Positions 5,756-5,893 of a stretch of DNA of 5,893 bases are shown here, one piece after another. Below the pieces are notes generated by a model. That model searched no databases and was not told the origin of the DNA. It saw only the letters and a list, made by a program, of their open reading frames with translations. The translations under genes and the position numbers were made by a program. The stretch comes from Variovorax sp. (GTDB taxonomy: Bacteria; Pseudomonadota; Gammaproteobacteria; Burkholderiales; Burkholderiaceae_C): contig JAQGMX010000398.1 of the NCBI GenBank assembly GCA_028292145.1, positions 1 through 5,893 on the forward strand. The letters are read 5' to 3'. The first letter of the stretch is position 1. The number at the start of each line of letters is the position of its first letter.

Positions 5756-5893
5756 TGAGCGAATTCAGCATCCGCATGCATCGACGCAGCCTGTTGCTCG
5801 CCGCGCTGGCGTCGGCCGCGACAGGCGCTTTCGCCCTGCCGCCGCGAACGCTGCAGTTCCCGCGCGACTTCGGCAGCCACCCCGACCTGCGCA
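5755..5893 (+). CDS. secreted AttH/CrtC-like lipocalin-fold protein, N-terminal part (3' end cut off by window)
   Basis: Only 46 codons are present. The N-terminus is a signal peptide: a charged region with Arg10-Arg11, a hydrophobic core SLLLAALASAA (12-22), and a likely signal peptidase I site after Ala25-Phe26-Ala27. The twin arginine followed by Ser-Leu-Leu resembles a Tat signal but lacks a strong consensus. The mature start FPRDFGSHPDLR (35-46) resembles the opening of the AttH / carotenoid 1,2-hydratase (CrtC) family, where a TEWWY-type segment normally follows; that part lies outside the window. Members have a double lipocalin-like fold and are commonly encoded beside FtsX-type ABC permeases. 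The start overlaps the permease stop by one base and has a good Shine-Dalgarno, so it is surely in the same operon. An in-frame ATG at 5776 (Met8) would give a shorter signal peptide. Carotenoid hydration is unlikely here, since no crt gene is seen; binding or modifying the transporter's lipidic substrate in the periplasm is the inferred role. Confidence 0.75.
   Translation, partial: MSEFSIRMHRRSLLLAALASAATGAFALPPRTLQFPRDFGSHPDLR

Overview
This is a GC-rich, densely coding bacterial chromosomal segment. Almost every base lies in one of six genes, and the intergenic gaps are 22, 7 and 40 bases. The MiaA and dehydratase sequences, the codon use, and promoter-like hexamers placed directly on start codons suggest a betaproteobacterium of the Burkholderiales, perhaps Comamonadaceae (Variovorax-like). 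That assignment is from memory of family sequences, not from a search. I see no rRNA, tRNA, CRISPR array, insertion sequence, phage gene or recent-transfer signature.

Layout: (1) 1-464 (+) is the C-terminal part of an alpha/beta-hydrolase with its Ser-Asp-His residues visible. (2) 487-1491 (+) is miaA, the tRNA A37 dimethylallyltransferase. (3) 1488-2162 (+) is a LolD/YbbA-type ABC ATPase that overlaps the miaA stop by four bases. (4) 2170-3138 (-) is a PLP-dependent ammonia-lyase of the serine racemase / threo-3-hydroxyaspartate dehydratase group, convergent with the ATPase. (5) 3179-5755 (+) is an 858-residue, roughly ten-helix permease with two FtsX/MacB-like halves. (6) 5755-5893 (+) is the start of a secreted AttH/CrtC-like lipocalin-fold protein, overlapping the permease stop by one base.

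Genes 3, 5 and 6 probably form one functional unit. This would be a type VII (LolCDE/MacB/YbbAP-like) ABC system that uses ATP hydrolysis in the cytoplasm to do work on a lipidic or hydrophobic substrate at the periplasmic side, with a secreted lipocalin-like partner. The combination resembles the attEFGH arrangement, whose substrate is not firmly known. The ATPase gene is separated from its likely permease by the dehydratase on the opposite strand, so a read-through transcript from miaA would be antisense to that whole gene.

The most distinctive non-coding signal is at the starts of miaA, the dehydratase and the permease. Each has a -10-like hexamer 6-7 bases before the ATG and no useful Shine-Dalgarno sequence, which predicts leaderless mRNAs. 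The two divergent promoters in the 40-base gap at 3139-3178 are laid over each other, each -10 occupying the other's -35 position. I did not find a clearly new defence, mobile or RNA system here.
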